From Mycoemilia scoparia (Eukaryota; Kickxellomycota; Kickxellomycetes; Kickxellales; Kickxellaceae): 64,000 nucleotides of DNA. This document shows, piece after piece, positions 24,019-36,500 of this stretch. Positions within the stretch are counted from its first letter, which is position 1; each line of letters opens with the position of its first letter. The DNA lies in the NCBI GenBank assembly GCA_027575805.1, contig JANBPU010000002.1, positions 124,001 through 188,000 of the forward strand, written 5' to 3'. The translations under genes were made by a program, and so were the position numbers. The notes beneath the pieces were generated by a model. It was given only the letters and a program-made list of their open reading frames with translations, ran no database searches and was not told the origin of the DNA.

Positions 24019-25696
24019 TCACTTGTAGCTGGCTGAAATTTCGCTTCGGAAGTTGAATGCTTGGTTAATTATCTACAAGAAGGAAAAGGCCAAAGGGTTT
24101 GTAAAGAGACAAGAAACAATACAGATGTATTTACCAATATACAAATATGTTTTTACGCACCTGTGGGATATCAATTTCGGGTAGACACAATAGCTGTGTT
24201 CGAATCTCTGACTGATCAAGGTCTTCGAGTGTTTCTTTCATTGTATTAAGTATGGCTATGCATATAGTTGTGTTGGAATGGATAGATATTAATATATATA
24301 TCAATATATATATATATATATATCATAAATGATCATTGCCAAAAGTATCATCACCAGTTACCTAAGCAGACATATGGATGGAAATCCATGAATTCTGGCT
24401 GTGAGAAGTAAACATCCCAAAGCCTTAAAATACATGGGAGTGGTAACTCCCGAGACAAGAGATATCGAAGCCATGAGGATGCCCACTCATTCATATCGAC
24501 TTCTTCCTCTTCAAAGTAGCTACACCTACAATAGAACAAACCTCGGGAGTTCAGCCCATGAAACGTGATGCAATCAACGACCTTTTGTTAGCTGCTGGCT
24601 CCCATCATAACAATCACTTACAGATCTGGCAAAGCTATTCTAAAATACGTCAAAAACTGGGCAATTCGCTTATTAATGGGCATTTTTAAAGCATAAGCAT
24701 CTACATGTAGCCAGCATTTAGAAGCGTGTCAGTCTACGGCCATGAGCTCATTGCTATATGCATACTGGAAAGTGACGAATGTTACCCATTATCGACATCA
24801 GCCTTTCAAAGCAGCTGAATACATCAAAGTCCTTCTTCATTGTTAGCACAAAGGGTGTGCACATCTGAACAAGGCGTGGTGAGTACTCAATGGCATGGTT
24901 CGTGTTGAGGTAGGCACAAATAACGGATTCAAAAGTAGCCGGCGTAGTGCGGGTGTCAAAGGGGCATTTCTTCCCTAACCGCTTGAAGTATCTGTTGACT
25001 TCGCCACGCACCCGCTTGCTAGTTTCAGGGTTTTCCTTGTCGATGGCATCATAGAACTCGGCCCGTGACTTCCTCATGGTGATCTCGTCAACTTTATAAT
25101 AACATCAGAACAACACGTGATGAATGTTAGAAATATGGCAATACCCCAACTCCCAGCCCTTTGCATATATAAAGAGCTTGGCAGAGGCCAAACCAAGTGT
25201 CATCAATAAATCAAGGATATCTACATCTGTTTGGCTTTTCGGTGCCCAGAAGAAACTTCCAAACGTCCTGTGCGATTATATAAATGTAGTATAGATCTTA
25301 GTTAGACTGGCGGTGTGCCCACAACCAAAAGCCATTGCAGAATTTGGGTCTAAAGGAATGTGAATGTGTGTGCAAGAAGAGCATGAAGGCACTACTGTGT
25401 GGGCTGGCAAATATGCGGTCAGAGGTGGGCATATGTGGGCTGAAAGAGGTAACTCTGTAAGTAATAGGCCATTATTCAGCAACTTCATATCCCAGGAAAA
25501 AGTGAAATGTGCTTACCCCTCGAATCTCTTCCGGTATGCCATGGCGTGCATACTCTCTAAGCTTGTTCACGTCGACGAATACCTCTGAATCGAGGGTTTC
25601 TAGAAATTCGTCCCTCGAAATAGACGTTATCTCTAGAGTGTTTGTTTGGCGAGGTGTGAAGGAGCCTCTGGACGATGAGCTTGAGTAGCTAGTCAT
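24019..25696 (-). CDS. TBC-domain protein with degenerate catalytic fingers
   Basis: Seven exons: 25696-25517, 25267-25225, 25091-24786, 24700-24622, 24525-24362, 24255-24161, 24072-24019; 306 residues, all phases closing. TBC landmarks in order: HGIPEEIRGDVWKFLLG (entry helix), a long helical middle, SRELPLPCILRLWDVYFS (the conserved RLWD region) and FHPYVCLAIL, closing with LCLPEIDI. Active TBC RabGAPs carry an arginine finger in IxxDxxR and a glutamine in YxQ. Here the equivalents read VRGEVNR and EYSPRLVQM, so the Asp is Glu and the glutamine finger appears missing. It probably binds a Rab-like GTPase without ordinary dual-finger catalysis. The LPEID ending recalls TBCK-type TBC domains, though no kinase or rhodanese part is present. 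The family branch is not certain. Confidence 0.8.
24289..24324. repeat. TA-rich tract
   Basis: Alternating TA run inside an intron of the TBC gene; simple low-complexity DNA. Confidence 0.7.
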
Positions 25697-26468
25697 TATA
25701 TTGGTATGGTCGCGAAAGCAAAACTGCTCCCTTAAAGAGAGAAAGAATAGAGGGGAAACGAGAGCAAGCGGATCAGAGATATAGAAGAGGAAGGCGTATA
25801 AGCAAGGACTAAGGGGGCAGTGAGATTTTAGAAATCACTTGATAGGCCATGTCAGAGTCATTATTGAATGAATTTTTTGACTCGTTGTTCTCAAACATCA
25901 ACGGCTCGCGGTCTGACTCCAGGCTGCCGCTTTTTCCCTTTTCCTTTTATTGTTCTAGATCTCAGAGGAAAGGCCCACTTGCAACACAACAAGGACTACT
26001 CTCTTTGGACTTCATATGGGGGCTCTTGTATTTGCCTCACAAATCGGGCAACTGCAAAGCGTAGTTTACTGGCGCTTCAAGAAGTCCCCCTCTCTCTTCA
26101 GCCCTCTACTGCCCTCCTTTCTTGCTCTCTCTCTCTTTGGCTCACACTGGCCAGGAAAACAGGCAAATATCCCGATTAAAGGCTTTTGGCATCAATTTTG
26201 AAAACATTGATGCAACCCAGAATGTCAAGGTATATGCAAAGCCATGACCATGCTTTAGCTCTCATGTAAGAAAAACTCACCAGAACAGCCCAGCAGCTCA
26301 CTTGTGGCCAGGACTTGACCTCACTTGTGGGATACAGAAGCCGTGGGGGCTCTAATCCAGGTTGGATCTGCTGCCAGTGCTTTGGTCTCCCACAAGTTTT
26401 TACCCATGAGGTAGTCAGGCATAATCCGTGCATATCAGATTTTCCACTTTGCACACATAAAATCGGTC
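25697..26468. other. Divergent promoter region
   Basis: About 770 bp shared by the TBC gene and IMP2. Purine-rich near 25735-25765; no strong TATA box or known element recognised. Confidence 0.4.
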
Positions 26469-27358
26469 ATGACTTTCGCTTCATTTTTCTCCACCACCCA
26501 GGGCACCCGTCTGGTTAGGCTGGCAACCGCCAGTATAATGTGGGCGCCCGTCGCCATATTTATCGCCGATAATGTTATATCGGTGGCCAGAATTAAAGGG
26601 AGGTCAATGCAGGTTTGTGTCTATCCACTTCCATTTAGTCATACAGCTTGATATAATCCGTGACTACTATTTGTGCAAGTAATGAGACTAATGTCACTAT
26701 AACCAGCCTTTTGTATGTCCTCCTGAGTAGCCTAGCCTTAATCCCGACACAAATCTTTTAAGGGAGGATGTGGTTCTTTTGAATAAGTGGTCTGTTGGAT
26801 GGGATAGCACATTAAATCTAAAAAAGGGCGATATTGTTACACTTTGGTGAGTTCCAGTGTTGGTCTTCTAGCCCATATATGAACTATGCAGTAGTCAGTC
26901 TCAATAAGTCAATACTGTATATATACCCTACATCTATTTATGATTTTAGGTCGCCATCAAACCCAGAAAGATTGATTACTAAGCGTATAATTGCCATGCC
27001 TGGTGACTGTGTTGTACCTTTGCCGGTGCACAGCGAGGGAACACCTTCCCTTGTCCGCATCCCAAAAGGCCACTGCTGGGTCGAAGGTGACGAATCTTTA
27101 CACAGCGTTGACAGCAATACCTTTGGGCCGGTAAGCAGCAAATCCAATATATTATTATCTGCGCTCTACTCTGGCCAATACTCGAAATATACATTTGCGC
27201 AAACTTGTGAAATATAGGTTCCCCTAGGAATAGTTAATTCCAAAGTTGGGTTTGTTATATGGCCTCCAAGCAGGTTTGGTTCAATAAACTCTAATGTCCC
27301 AGATTGGAAAAGGAAGCGAATTTATGAATCCGGCTTAACACCCTATAATGGCGATTGA
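26469..27358 (+). CDS. IMP2: Mitochondrial inner membrane protease subunit 2 (S26 signal peptidase)
   Basis: Removes sorting signals from proteins delivered to the intermembrane space. Four exons: 26469-26612, 26731-26846, 26950-27130, 27218-27358; 193 residues, close to human IMMP2L (175) and yeast Imp2 (177). An N-terminal hydrophobic anchor (about 15-40) precedes the catalytic serine in RIKGRSMQPSLNPDT (Ser46). The general-base lysine is in ERLITKRIIAMPGD (Lys98), followed by the conserved WVEGDE and DSNTFGPV box. The acceptor of exon 2 was chosen at GAGTAG because only that yields the family motif SMQPxLNPD. Splice phases all close. Confidence 0.94.
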
Positions 27359-28462
27359 TGCCCTCGTTTTTATCATAGTTATCAACCCTTCAACATCTCA
27401 AACAGAGCACTCTTGTACAAATCACCCGATAATGACAGCGTACTGTAAACCCGTTTCTTTATTTTTCTAGACAGCCATCCATTCAGCTTTAAGAGAAGAT
27501 TAAATTTATAAATATTTCAATACCATGTAAAGTTTTTGGAGTCAGTTTATTCTCCTAGAGAGCAGGTTGAAAGCCGCATACACTAACAAAGCGTTTATCA
27601 AATTAAAATTAATCTGGTTGGGGGCCATATCGTGCTTAGCAAAGGAACAGCAAAGACAATCAGAAGAGTGAGAAGATCATCTGTGGTAATACCCCCTCCC
27701 TCCATCACCTAGGAAGGAATCTTTAGCTTGTTTATATTTCTGTAGGCAACCGAGTGCACTGAGAACTTCGGCCTATCTGAGACGCCATCAGGTCTAAGTA
27801 ACTGGATCTGACTGTTATGTCGTTGTTTCATTAGATTCCTTCTCTTGTATGGTAAGATACCTGAGTCAGACTCCTTGGCTATTTGGGCTACATTCCTAGG
27901 CAAGCAATGTTTCTTATAGAAATGTGTGATTTTTCTGAAGAACAGTTTTTTGGAAATTCTAAACAATACCACTGTGGGCTCTGGGCGTTTTTACGGCTGG
28001 AAATGTCAATAGCAATGTACCAATCATTTGTAATATCAAAGATGCCTCTAGTAGTAGAGATTAACGCCTGCTTTGTCTGGACACGCCCTCCTTTTAGCTT
28101 TTTCAAGTCTCTATCAACAGCCCTATGCATTTTTAGGCACATTAGGAAGTGCTGAGATGATTCTAGGTTTTCAAATCCTCCATTTCACACACAGTATTTC
28201 AATATCATATAAAGGAAAGGCAGATTACTATCATTATCCCATAACTTTACTGCATTAATGACTTTGACATAACATTTCTTATTTTCATAATAAATGTATT
28301 TGAGCATAATGTGTGCAAAATGAGCTCTAGATACAGGTATTTGTCTAATAACATCGTATTTGCTATTTGTAAATCAGCAGAGATTGACAACCGAACCCAT
28401 TGTATAACTGTAGTAATCGCAAGAGAAAGTGGGATCAAGGGGACATCAACGATGCCTCAAAT
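27359..28462. other. Intergenic region without recognised gene
   Basis: 1.1 kb between two plus-strand genes. Overlapping minus-strand open stretches at 27709-28142 (two frames) give no recognisable family and no splice-supported join. They may be chance, or a remnant of a decayed element. No MITE copy seen. Confidence 0.4.
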
Positions 28463-30216
28463 ATGAGTGCCTCAAGAGATGAAGAACAAAAATCACCAAA
28501 GAAGCCTGAAATCGATCCAAAGGAAGCAGCAGGTAATTAAATATATTATATTTATTCTGCATACTTAAAATACCAGCGCGACTTTTTAATCATCCATTTA
28601 ATACTTTTAACAGCCCTTGCAGCAGCCAAAGCAAACCAGATCTTGGCAAACAAAATTATTCCAGCCCCAGAAAATGATGATCTTGTTCCAAAATTTGATA
28701 TTGTGGTGGATCCTAAACCGAGCCCTGGGGAAGGCTTAGAGGTAATTATTGTTTAGTTTAAATATGGCTTTATTACATTTGCGATCTATAGTCTTTCATA
28801 ACTTGTGATACTTTATATATTATAGAAACAAGGCAGGCAGAATGAACAGCTTGTAAAAATAGTTGATATTAATGATATACCCAACCGTTATCAAATCACC
28901 AAAGGGTCCACCCAGAAAAATATCTCTGAATCAACAGGCGTTGGTAAGTAGCAGCTTTGTGTGTCACATTTAATTTGATAGCTGCTGACGGACTGACTTA
29001 CAATGGCGATATTTTTGGCACAGACATATCAATCAAGGGCCGCTACTATGAGGACAGGACCCAGGCAACAGACGATGATCCAGCATTATACTTGAGGATC
29101 GAAGCAACAGATCAAGAAAGTCTGGATAGGGCTGTAAAGATGGTCGAAGATATTTTAGATAGCCAAAGGTCCAATAAAGGTCATGCGGATAGGACAGATG
29201 GAGGAAACAGCGAGTCTGGGTACAGCCGTCCTTCATATAGAGTAAGGAGTGTTTATATACCTTTGGGTGTAACATAAGCGTATATATTTTGTAACAAAAG
29301 ATGCACAATTTCGAAAATTTAGTCACGTCAGCTCTACCAGGAGACAGTACATATTGGCGTTGAGTCTGAGCGGGGGTTCAATGTCCGTGCGAAGGTTATT
29401 GGTTCAGGGGTAAGTCTATAACAATATTTAACGCCAACTCTGATTATTGTGAAAGCCATCAGGTGCTTAAGCGCCATGAAACTATGATAACATGTATAGG
29501 GTGAAAATATGAAATTCATTCAAAACGTGACGGGTGCAAAGGTCCAAGTCAAGGGGATGGGATCAGGTTTCATCGAAACAAGCCTTGGAAGCGAGCTACC
29601 AGAGCCTATGCATATACAGGTGACTTCATATAATGAGGATTCCGTAAAAAAGGCGAAAGAATACTGCGAGGATTTAATAGAAACGATCCGCGAGGACTAC
29701 GAAGATTTTAAGAAAAACCCACCACCGCCACGGCAAACAAATCATGGTAGACATTCTGGTGGATTTGGAGGTCCACACCGTGCACTGACTGGTGCCAATG
29801 CGGTTCCTACCCCTCCTCACGGCAGTACACACTATGGATCAGCTAGTACTGGAGCATCGGCTGTGGCAGCACCAGCTGCGCCCACAGCAACTGCCACAAT
29901 ATCCGCTCCACAACCAGGCGCCACGGATCCAAATTCTGCATACCCTCAGAACTACACATTTGATGACTACATAGCATGGCTAAACCATTACTATGGTCCT
30001 GCCGCTGCCGCTGCCGCTTACAATCAATATGCTGGATATCCTGGCTATCCCGCCTCGTCTGTTAACTATACAATGCCCCAAGCAACCCAACAGCAGCTTT
30101 CACATCCCTCCTCTATGCCACCCGCGTCAGTAGCAAAATTCGAGGATACGCAAGTATCTACAGCTCCCTATAACAACGTCCCGCCACCAGACAGCCTTTA
30201 TGGCCAGAAAAAATAG
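28463..30216 (+). CDS. KH-domain RNA-binding protein, KHDC4 (BLOM7)-like
   Basis: Six exons: 28463-28532, 28614-28741, 28826-28943, 28982-29241, 29332-29409, 29500-30216; 456 residues, phases closing throughout. The intron between exons 3 and 4 is only 38 nt, which is unusually short here. An N-terminal segment (VKIVDINDIPNRYQITKGST) leads into a first KH-like unit (about 95-155). A second unit has FNVRAKVIGSGGENMKFIQN, where the GxxG-type loop reads GSGGEN, the KH arrangement of KHDC4 and SF1-like splicing proteins. The C-terminal 160 residues are rich in Pro, Ala, Gln and Tyr and contain FDDYIAWLNHYYG, followed by YNQYAGYPGYP. In animals KHDC4 takes part in pre-mRNA splicing and snoRNA processing; the same nuclear role is inferred. 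Confidence 0.85.
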
Positions 30217-30504
30217 ACTACATTTTGTTCCATCTCTTCTGAGAAAAAATAATCAATCTAACTTATATTGTTTATTCAAAAAAGTTGATATATCAATATG
30301 GTGTCGAAATAATTCCAATTTCATGTCCGACTATGCTTATTTTATACTATGCGGTATTAACATTAGTCCAAAACAAGGCAATAGTGGTAAAATTCCAGCA
30401 TACTCAACACATTTGTCTTGTTTTCGTAATATATTTTTCCACTGCAATTTCATCATACACCCAAAATTCTTTACACATTTGATTAAAACAACACCAAGTC
30501 AAAT

Positions 30505-30618
30505 GGGTTATTATTTTTGAAGGTTGACCATTTACTAGCAGATGGTGATCACTCGTTTGGCTGTGCTTGCCCCTATAATCAATGGCCACCAGAAGTCACC
30601 CTTCAAAAATTATGATCC
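30505..30618 (+). mobile_element. MITE family 1, copy 9
   Basis: 114 bp, left GGGTTATTATTTTTGAAGGT, right TTATGATCC, perfect AAAT duplication at 30501-30504 and 30619-30622. It is among the copies closest to the apparent consensus. Confidence 0.9.
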
Positions 30619-30622
30619 AAAT

Positions 30623-30709
30623 GGAAGACTATTTTTGAAGGGCTAGTCACTCATTTGGCTGTGATTGCCCCTATAATATAATTATTCCCTCTTCAAAAAA
30701 TCCTCACCC
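30623..30709 (+). mobile_element. MITE family 1, copy 10
   Basis: 87 bp starting directly after the AAAT of copy 9 and ending at CTCACCC, followed by a third AAAT (30710-30713). Interior TCATTTGGCTGTGATTGCCC matches subfamily A. Confidence 0.85.
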
Positions 30710-31130
30710 AAATAGTAAAATCTTAATTATACCATTTCACAAGTCATACTATTGTCTAACATGATACCAAACTCGCCACAACTTGCCTCGGCCAAGGCCA
30801 TCTTAATGGTAACATGAGCGCTTGGCAGCATCATACGTGGAATCAAATTAAAGTCTACAGCAACATGATTGGTGTTGTGTATCGGTTAAATCACCAGCAT
30901 TAGTAGTCAACTACCCACCTATAACCAGAAAGCACTGGCATTTATAGGCCTAGCTTATCCTATTAACCCAAACTGACCATCCTCGCCACGCGTACTCACC
31001 CATTCTATTCCTTGTTCGCTCCTGTTTTTAACTCATAATTTTCTTTATCTCATTACTTTTCACAATATATATCTGTATCCCCCTTCCCACATATAATATA
31101 ATAGAATTATACTAAATAATAAGATAGAGG

Positions 31131-32103
31131 ATGCTAGAATTCTTATTTGGAAAGAAAGAGACGCCCCAAGAAAAGCTGCGCCGGTATAAGCGTGAGCTGA
31201 CTCGTGAACAGCGTAAATTGGAAAGAGAAAAGGTTAAGTTGGCTAATCAGGAAAAGACACTGCTAAATGAAATCAGGAGAGCTGCCAAAGCAGGCAATAC
31301 AGTAAGTAGAAGTATCCTAATAGCTTTTCTTGACAAAGCTGACAATAAGAGAAAGTCTACAAAGTTGTTTTTATGATGAATTTAGAGCACATGCAAAATT
31401 AAGGCCAAGAATTTGGTAAGAACACGGAAATTCATGGAAAAGATTGACCACATGAGCGCTTCAATTGGAAGTCTTTCGTTAAATATCCAGGCAAGTATGA
31501 TTATAAAAACAAAGCAAAGATCCTCGTAACCCCCCCCCCAAAATACATCAGAAAAAGATGACGCTTTCATATATATTATTGTTAAAAAACCCTATCCTTA
31601 ACATTACTCGGCTTATCTTTTGTGTATTTAGACTATGAGTGCTAGCCAACAAATGGCCCAGTCTGTTCGTGGAGCAGCAGTGGTAAGCAGAAGAATACAT
31701 ATGTTAAAGTTGCAGGATATAGCTACATATTGTTTGTTCAATTCTTAAGCTGAATTAAACTTTGAACTGGTAGGCAATGAAATCAATGAATGGATCATTT
31801 AACCTTGAGTCTCTGCAACGGATCCTGATGGAATTCGAAAAACAGTCTGAAATGATGAATATGAAAGATGAATTGGTTAGCGAAACTATTGACGAGGCCA
31901 TGGAGGACACAATGGATGATGAGGAAGAAGAAACCGATAAGATCGTTCAGCAAGTCCTGGACGAAGTGGGCATCGAGCTTAAACAATCCCTTGGCGATGT
32001 TCCCCAGGGAATTGTCGCATCTGCTGAGGCTGAGGAAGCACAAGAAGATGCAAGTGAAGTTGCTGCATTGCAAGCACGACTTGATAACCTTCGTCGTGAA
32101 TAA
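31131..32103 (+). CDS. VPS2: ESCRT-III subunit VPS2/CHMP2 (Did4)
   Basis: Polymerises with other ESCRT-III subunits on endosomal membrane for multivesicular body formation and recruits the AAA ATPase Vps4. Four exons: 31131-31301, 31386-31490, 31632-31682, 31774-32103; 218 residues, like human CHMP2A (222). It starts MLEFLFGKKETPQEKLRRYK, the Vps2 signature, with a basic helix-alpha1. KNLVRTRKFMEK and MEFEKQSEMMNMKDELV are core helices. The acidic linker (MDDEEEETDK) precedes the C-terminal MIM1 helix LQARLDNLRRE, which binds Vps4 MIT domains. The second intron uses a GC donor (CAG|GCAAGT) with a normal AG acceptor; no GT alternative keeps the frame. Confidence 0.94.
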
Positions 32104-32417
32104 ACAGGGAGCGCCAAACGGCCCAAATATACAAATCCCCTCAACTTAATTACGCCTGCATAATCACCACCACTACTAGTCTCTCCTTTCCTTCTTTCTC
32201 GCATTTTATATTTTCTATTATGTTTCTACTATCCTGGATGTGCTCTACTTGTTTTTTCTATTGCTGTTATAATTAACAACATTATTTTCTTTTGCCAAGC
32301 TTCACACAAAAAATATTTACTATTATAACATATCTTAAAAATAATAAATCAGAAACAGTATTGAAAAGTATTTAAAAATAAATTTTGATATTAGGGCTCC
32401 TTCGGTGAATGTACAAA
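32104..32417. other. Short convergent spacer
   Basis: 314 bp between the 3' ends of VPS2 and TSR2; AT-rich with TATTTT-type runs. Nothing else seen. Confidence 0.4.
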
Positions 32418-33015
32418 TTAATTCATCTCTACTTCGTTTTCGTCATCTGATCCGTCTTCACTGTCGCTTTCAACTTGGCCTTTCGACGAGTTTATTATTT
32501 GCTTCTCGGCTTTGGCTGCTTCTCTCTCCTCACGCTCTTTCAATAACTTATCGACTCTGCTGTGATCTCCATGAATACATTCTTTGAACATTTGGCATAC
32601 TATGACTCCGATATCACGAGCACTAGAGTCCTCTATTTGTGTCTGAAATTCATCCTCCATAATCTGTAGCAACCGATCTTCAACGTCCTCTGGGATCACG
32701 TTCTTACCATCTATAATATAGCAGTTGGTAGTATTTGAATAGTTCGTTTGTTAGCCCCAAGTATGTTACTCCAGACAAAACAACATTATACTTTATTATA
32801 TGATACCAACCTTTGTCGAAAAGATCTACAACCATATCTACCATCCAGTCACGCTTCTCAATTGAGTCTGGACCTCCCCATTCATTCTCCACTGCAAGCA
32901 GCAATGCTGTCCATTTCGCAAAAACGTGGTCAATTCCTTCAATGAAGGCGGCTTTGTTTGGGTGGACCTTATTCTGTGTGGTATTGCTATTATTACCCTG
33001 TACAGTCGTGGACAT
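32418..33015 (-). CDS. TSR2: Pre-rRNA processing protein / eS26 escortin
   Basis: Releases ribosomal protein eS26 from its importin and hands it to the pre-40S particle. Two exons: 33015-32811 and 32710-32418 (100-nt intron, donor GTTGGT); 165 residues. The family signature is clear: FIEGIDHVFAKWTALLLAVE, NEWGGPDSIEKRDWMVD, then VIPEDVEDRLLQIMEDEF followed by a short segment containing EDSS, and an acidic C-tail (DSEDGSDDENEVEM). All these are hallmarks of Tsr2 proteins, which run 170-220 residues. Splice phase 1 closes as GAT, giving KDGKNVIP. Confidence 0.94.
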
Positions 33016-33596
33016 GGTGTTGTATTTATGTATTTTTATGTTAAAAGTATGTGTAAAGATAAAAGCCCCAACTTTTGTTCAAAAAAATTAGCTTTAAGAA
33101 ATGATCCTTTATAAGTAATAACCCCCTCAATAGCATAGGATAATTAAATCACAATACTCTGAAAGTTAACACTGCAGGGCTTCAGACTTAATCTGAGAAA
33201 ACTTATTCAACAACAGCCATAATAATACTATTTGGCAAGATTTCTACCAAAAGGGTACTAGAATATTCCCTGCTAATCAGCCTACAGCCCATATGTTTTA
33301 GCTGGAGTCTCAGTGATGATTGGCTAGTGTTTAAGGGACTATCCTAGTATCCTTTTGGAGGAGATTGTCATTTGGTTCCTTAAGAAGAGTATCCTTTAGG
33401 GTTAATTTTTGTCTAACATGTTAGAGAACTTAACCACTTTAGTATTACTACTGCTGCTACTCTGATAAAACTGAATTACAATTGAAACACACATCCTACT
33501 ATCATCGAAACACGAAAAGAAAGACTCTAGAGATGCTTATCAAAGATCATAGAAAAATAAAATATGACAGATACAATACTTCAAACTAAAAAGAGA
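33016..33596. other. Intergenic spacer with a family-2 MITE
   Basis: 580 bp between two minus-strand genes; it would include the TSR2 promoter. Family-2 MITE at 33234-33369. Confidence 0.5.
33234..33369 (+). mobile_element. MITE family 2, copy 2
   Basis: 136 bp from GGCAAGATTTCTACCAAAAG to the complementary GAGGAGATTGTC. Perfect ATTT duplication at 33230-33233 and 33370-33373. Confidence 0.85.
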
Positions 33597-36500
33597 CTAT
33601 TGGGATTTGAGCTGCATAAAGCAAGCCTGTGCCCAGCCACCTTCATTCGCGATAGCGTCAACAAGATTCCTATACTCCGACAAGTATTGTACACCAGGCA
33701 ATCTCCCAATAGACACAGCCGTCTGAACCGCAAGACGAGTATTTTTCTTTTTTCTTTCAACCTCGCTGAGTACTGGTGTCTTGCTGAGCTTCACATTAAC
33801 TGTGTTTAATAAGCTCTGGGATATTTTTCCGATGTTGCTGTTGATCTCTGTTTGAAATACTGGGGCAAGATCAATGATTGCACCTTGGCATATCGTTTGA
33901 ATATCGGCATCATCATCCAGGCCTCGAATTATAGGCTCGAACATTTTCTCGCTGCCTAATTTTTCTAGACAGTTAGTAGCTATATTGCACCAAACAGTGT
34001 AGGCTAGCTTTCTGTTTTCCAACCCATCATCAACCTTGTATCTCTCTTTACCCAAAACTAGAAGGCGTATAAGGGCTTCGTTTATGATGGTCTTTTTGTG
34101 GATGACTGGTGAAAGCTCATCAACAATTTCAGTCAAAAGTTCGGTGCGCATGCTTGATAGTAAGTTGAATACGTTAAGCGATTGAGTAGATGTCTCTAAA
34201 TCACTACTCTCAATATACGGAATCAGATCCAAGGCTAGGGGCTTCAATAGGTTGTCACTTATTCCTGTCGAATATTTTCCAGAAACTATCTTGGATGTTA
34301 CTGAGAGAACAAACTGGGAAGATTCGATATCAGACTTGTGCATGGCTCTAAGTTTCCTGACATATTCGTTGGGAGATCCCTGTGTTATCAAGGCTGAACA
34401 CTTTGATAAAGTATATAAAAGGCTCTTTTCTGCATCCTTTTTGAGCATAAGTACAATACTCCTATATAATATATAAAGAGCATTAGTTGATGTATATGCG
34501 TATATATATATACATACTAATCGTGTTAAGGTGGCGAAACGTTTGACCTTTTCTTCACTTACCACAAATCAGCCGCAAATACTGAAATATCTTTGTTACA
34601 CTCTACAAGCCTCTTCAAGCCTTGCTTAATGGCAATTCCAATAAACTCACGCTTTTCAGATTCATCTCCAGAAATGTCCTTTACGAGGCCTATTGTTTCT
34701 GTGGGATACTGGCAAAGTATCTCTCCAATACTAATAGCAGAAATCTGCTTAATTACAAGAGATGGCCTGGAAAGATTATTCACCAGACTACTAAAGATCT
34801 GCCTCAAGTCTTGAGGCGATCCCTTAGCTGAGTACCCGAGAATCTGTGTGTGCAAAGCAATGCTGTCCAGATCATTAACATCTTCGGATAGAGCCGAAAT
34901 GCATTGCGTGCTCAGAGATCTGCAGGATGTTGTGTCTACTGACAGCAATTCGGTTATATACTGCGATATAATAGTGAATGGTGGTAGATTGACCTTCTTT
35001 GCAACTGCATTCTCCTGCTCTGCTGACTCGATCTTTCCATTAAGCACATTGAAGTTGCTTTTCCAAACATTCACTAACCGATCTTGTAGTTTGGGAACTT
35101 GTTCAGGAAACTTGGTGCCAATGGTACGACCAAAGGTTAGCAATTCAGGGAAATAAGTTGTCGAACTGCCGTAGCTTTGTTCTAAAATGACGACTGAGTT
35201 TGATATAGCCTTTGAAACTGTGGATTCTGCTGCTACCACAATACTCCACGAAAGAATGTTGAGAGCTAAAGATAATGTCAAATGGTTTTTGCTTGAAAGA
35301 AGTGGCAACAGATAATCATTAATCCATTTGTCAGTTATTCCACATTTCTTGGGTGGAAGGCTTGTTATACACTTGATGCATTTTAGGGCCAAGGTTGAGA
35401 CATTTCCATCAGCTGATTTTACCAAAGATTGGGTATTCTCGAATGCATCACTGGCTGGTGGTTCAAGCTCCTCAATATTTATGTGCGAAGACGACAGCAG
35501 CTTGTGCAAGACGCTGAGAGCAGGAACGCGTATTATGCTGTCTGTTGGGCCCAAAAATATCGCACCAATCAGGCGCTTACGCCTTTCTTGGGCAAGATCA
35601 TTGCTAGCGTTAATAACGACTGATGCGTATAACTCCAATGATGTTATACGTACTTCAGAACTGCTTCCAGACTTAGTCACTTTCTCTACAGAATCGCATG
35701 TCTCTGCCAGTATGCCTTTTGTGTCCAAACCTGATATTCTTCCTCCATGTCTTTCAGAGTAAAATACTTCTACAAACTCCTTCAGTGTGTTTATCAATGC
35801 CTTCTGCAGATGAATGGGAAGTTTAGCAAGGGGCTGTAGCAAACCACTCCAGATTTTCATTAGTGGACTGGCGCTGCTTTGTGCCACAGCCAAAGTATTT
35901 AGATAGAAGCAAACAAAGTCGAGAGCATCAAGGCGCAGATCCTCCCTTGTCAAATTATTGTTACTGTTATAATGAATAGTGAGAAGCTGGGATACTTTGA
36001 ATGACTCCGATACCCATTCGATAATCATGTCGCTGTAGTTTTCAAGAGCATCTGGAACTATCTGGACTAACTCTGAGAGAATAGAAAACGATTGCTGGTA
36101 TGTCTGGATAGACTTTGGGTACTGGCCTTTCGCCGCCTTAATTGTTGAAAGTATATTTTCTGCACACCCTTGCCAAAACTCAGCCATGTCATTATCATCA
36201 GTAGAAGTGTTCGAAGAGGATTGGATTTCAACTCTTGACCCCTGAACAAGTAGGATATACGCTTTTAGGATCTGAGCACGTACTATATCATCGTGTTCGC
36301 GGAAATACTTTGTGAGAGTCTTTCCTAGCTCGGTTATAAATGGCGGAATCTGCTTCTGGGAGCAACTTATGGCAGCTTGAATAACCTTGATGGCGCCATG
36401 TCTGATCTTTTGGGAGGAATCTTCCTCGTAGTAATCATCATCGTCATCTTCATACTCGTCGTCTTCAGAATTCTGGTCGTCATCATCAACGTCCATATCA

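Larger units (their letters stand above)
30217..31130. other. Intergenic region with a tandem MITE pair
   Basis: 0.9 kb between two plus-strand genes; MITE copies 9 and 10 occupy 30505-30709. The remainder is AT-rich promoter DNA for VPS2. Confidence 0.5.

Noticed and set aside
27709..28142. Overlapping minus-strand open frames that looked like a retroelement remnant
   Set aside because: No recognisable reverse transcriptase, integrase or transposase motif in either frame, and the two frames cannot be joined by a splice; kept only as an unexplained stretch.
34461..34563. Possible frameshift in CAND1
   Set aside because: An ordinary GT-AG intron restores TGG across the junction, so the gene is intact.
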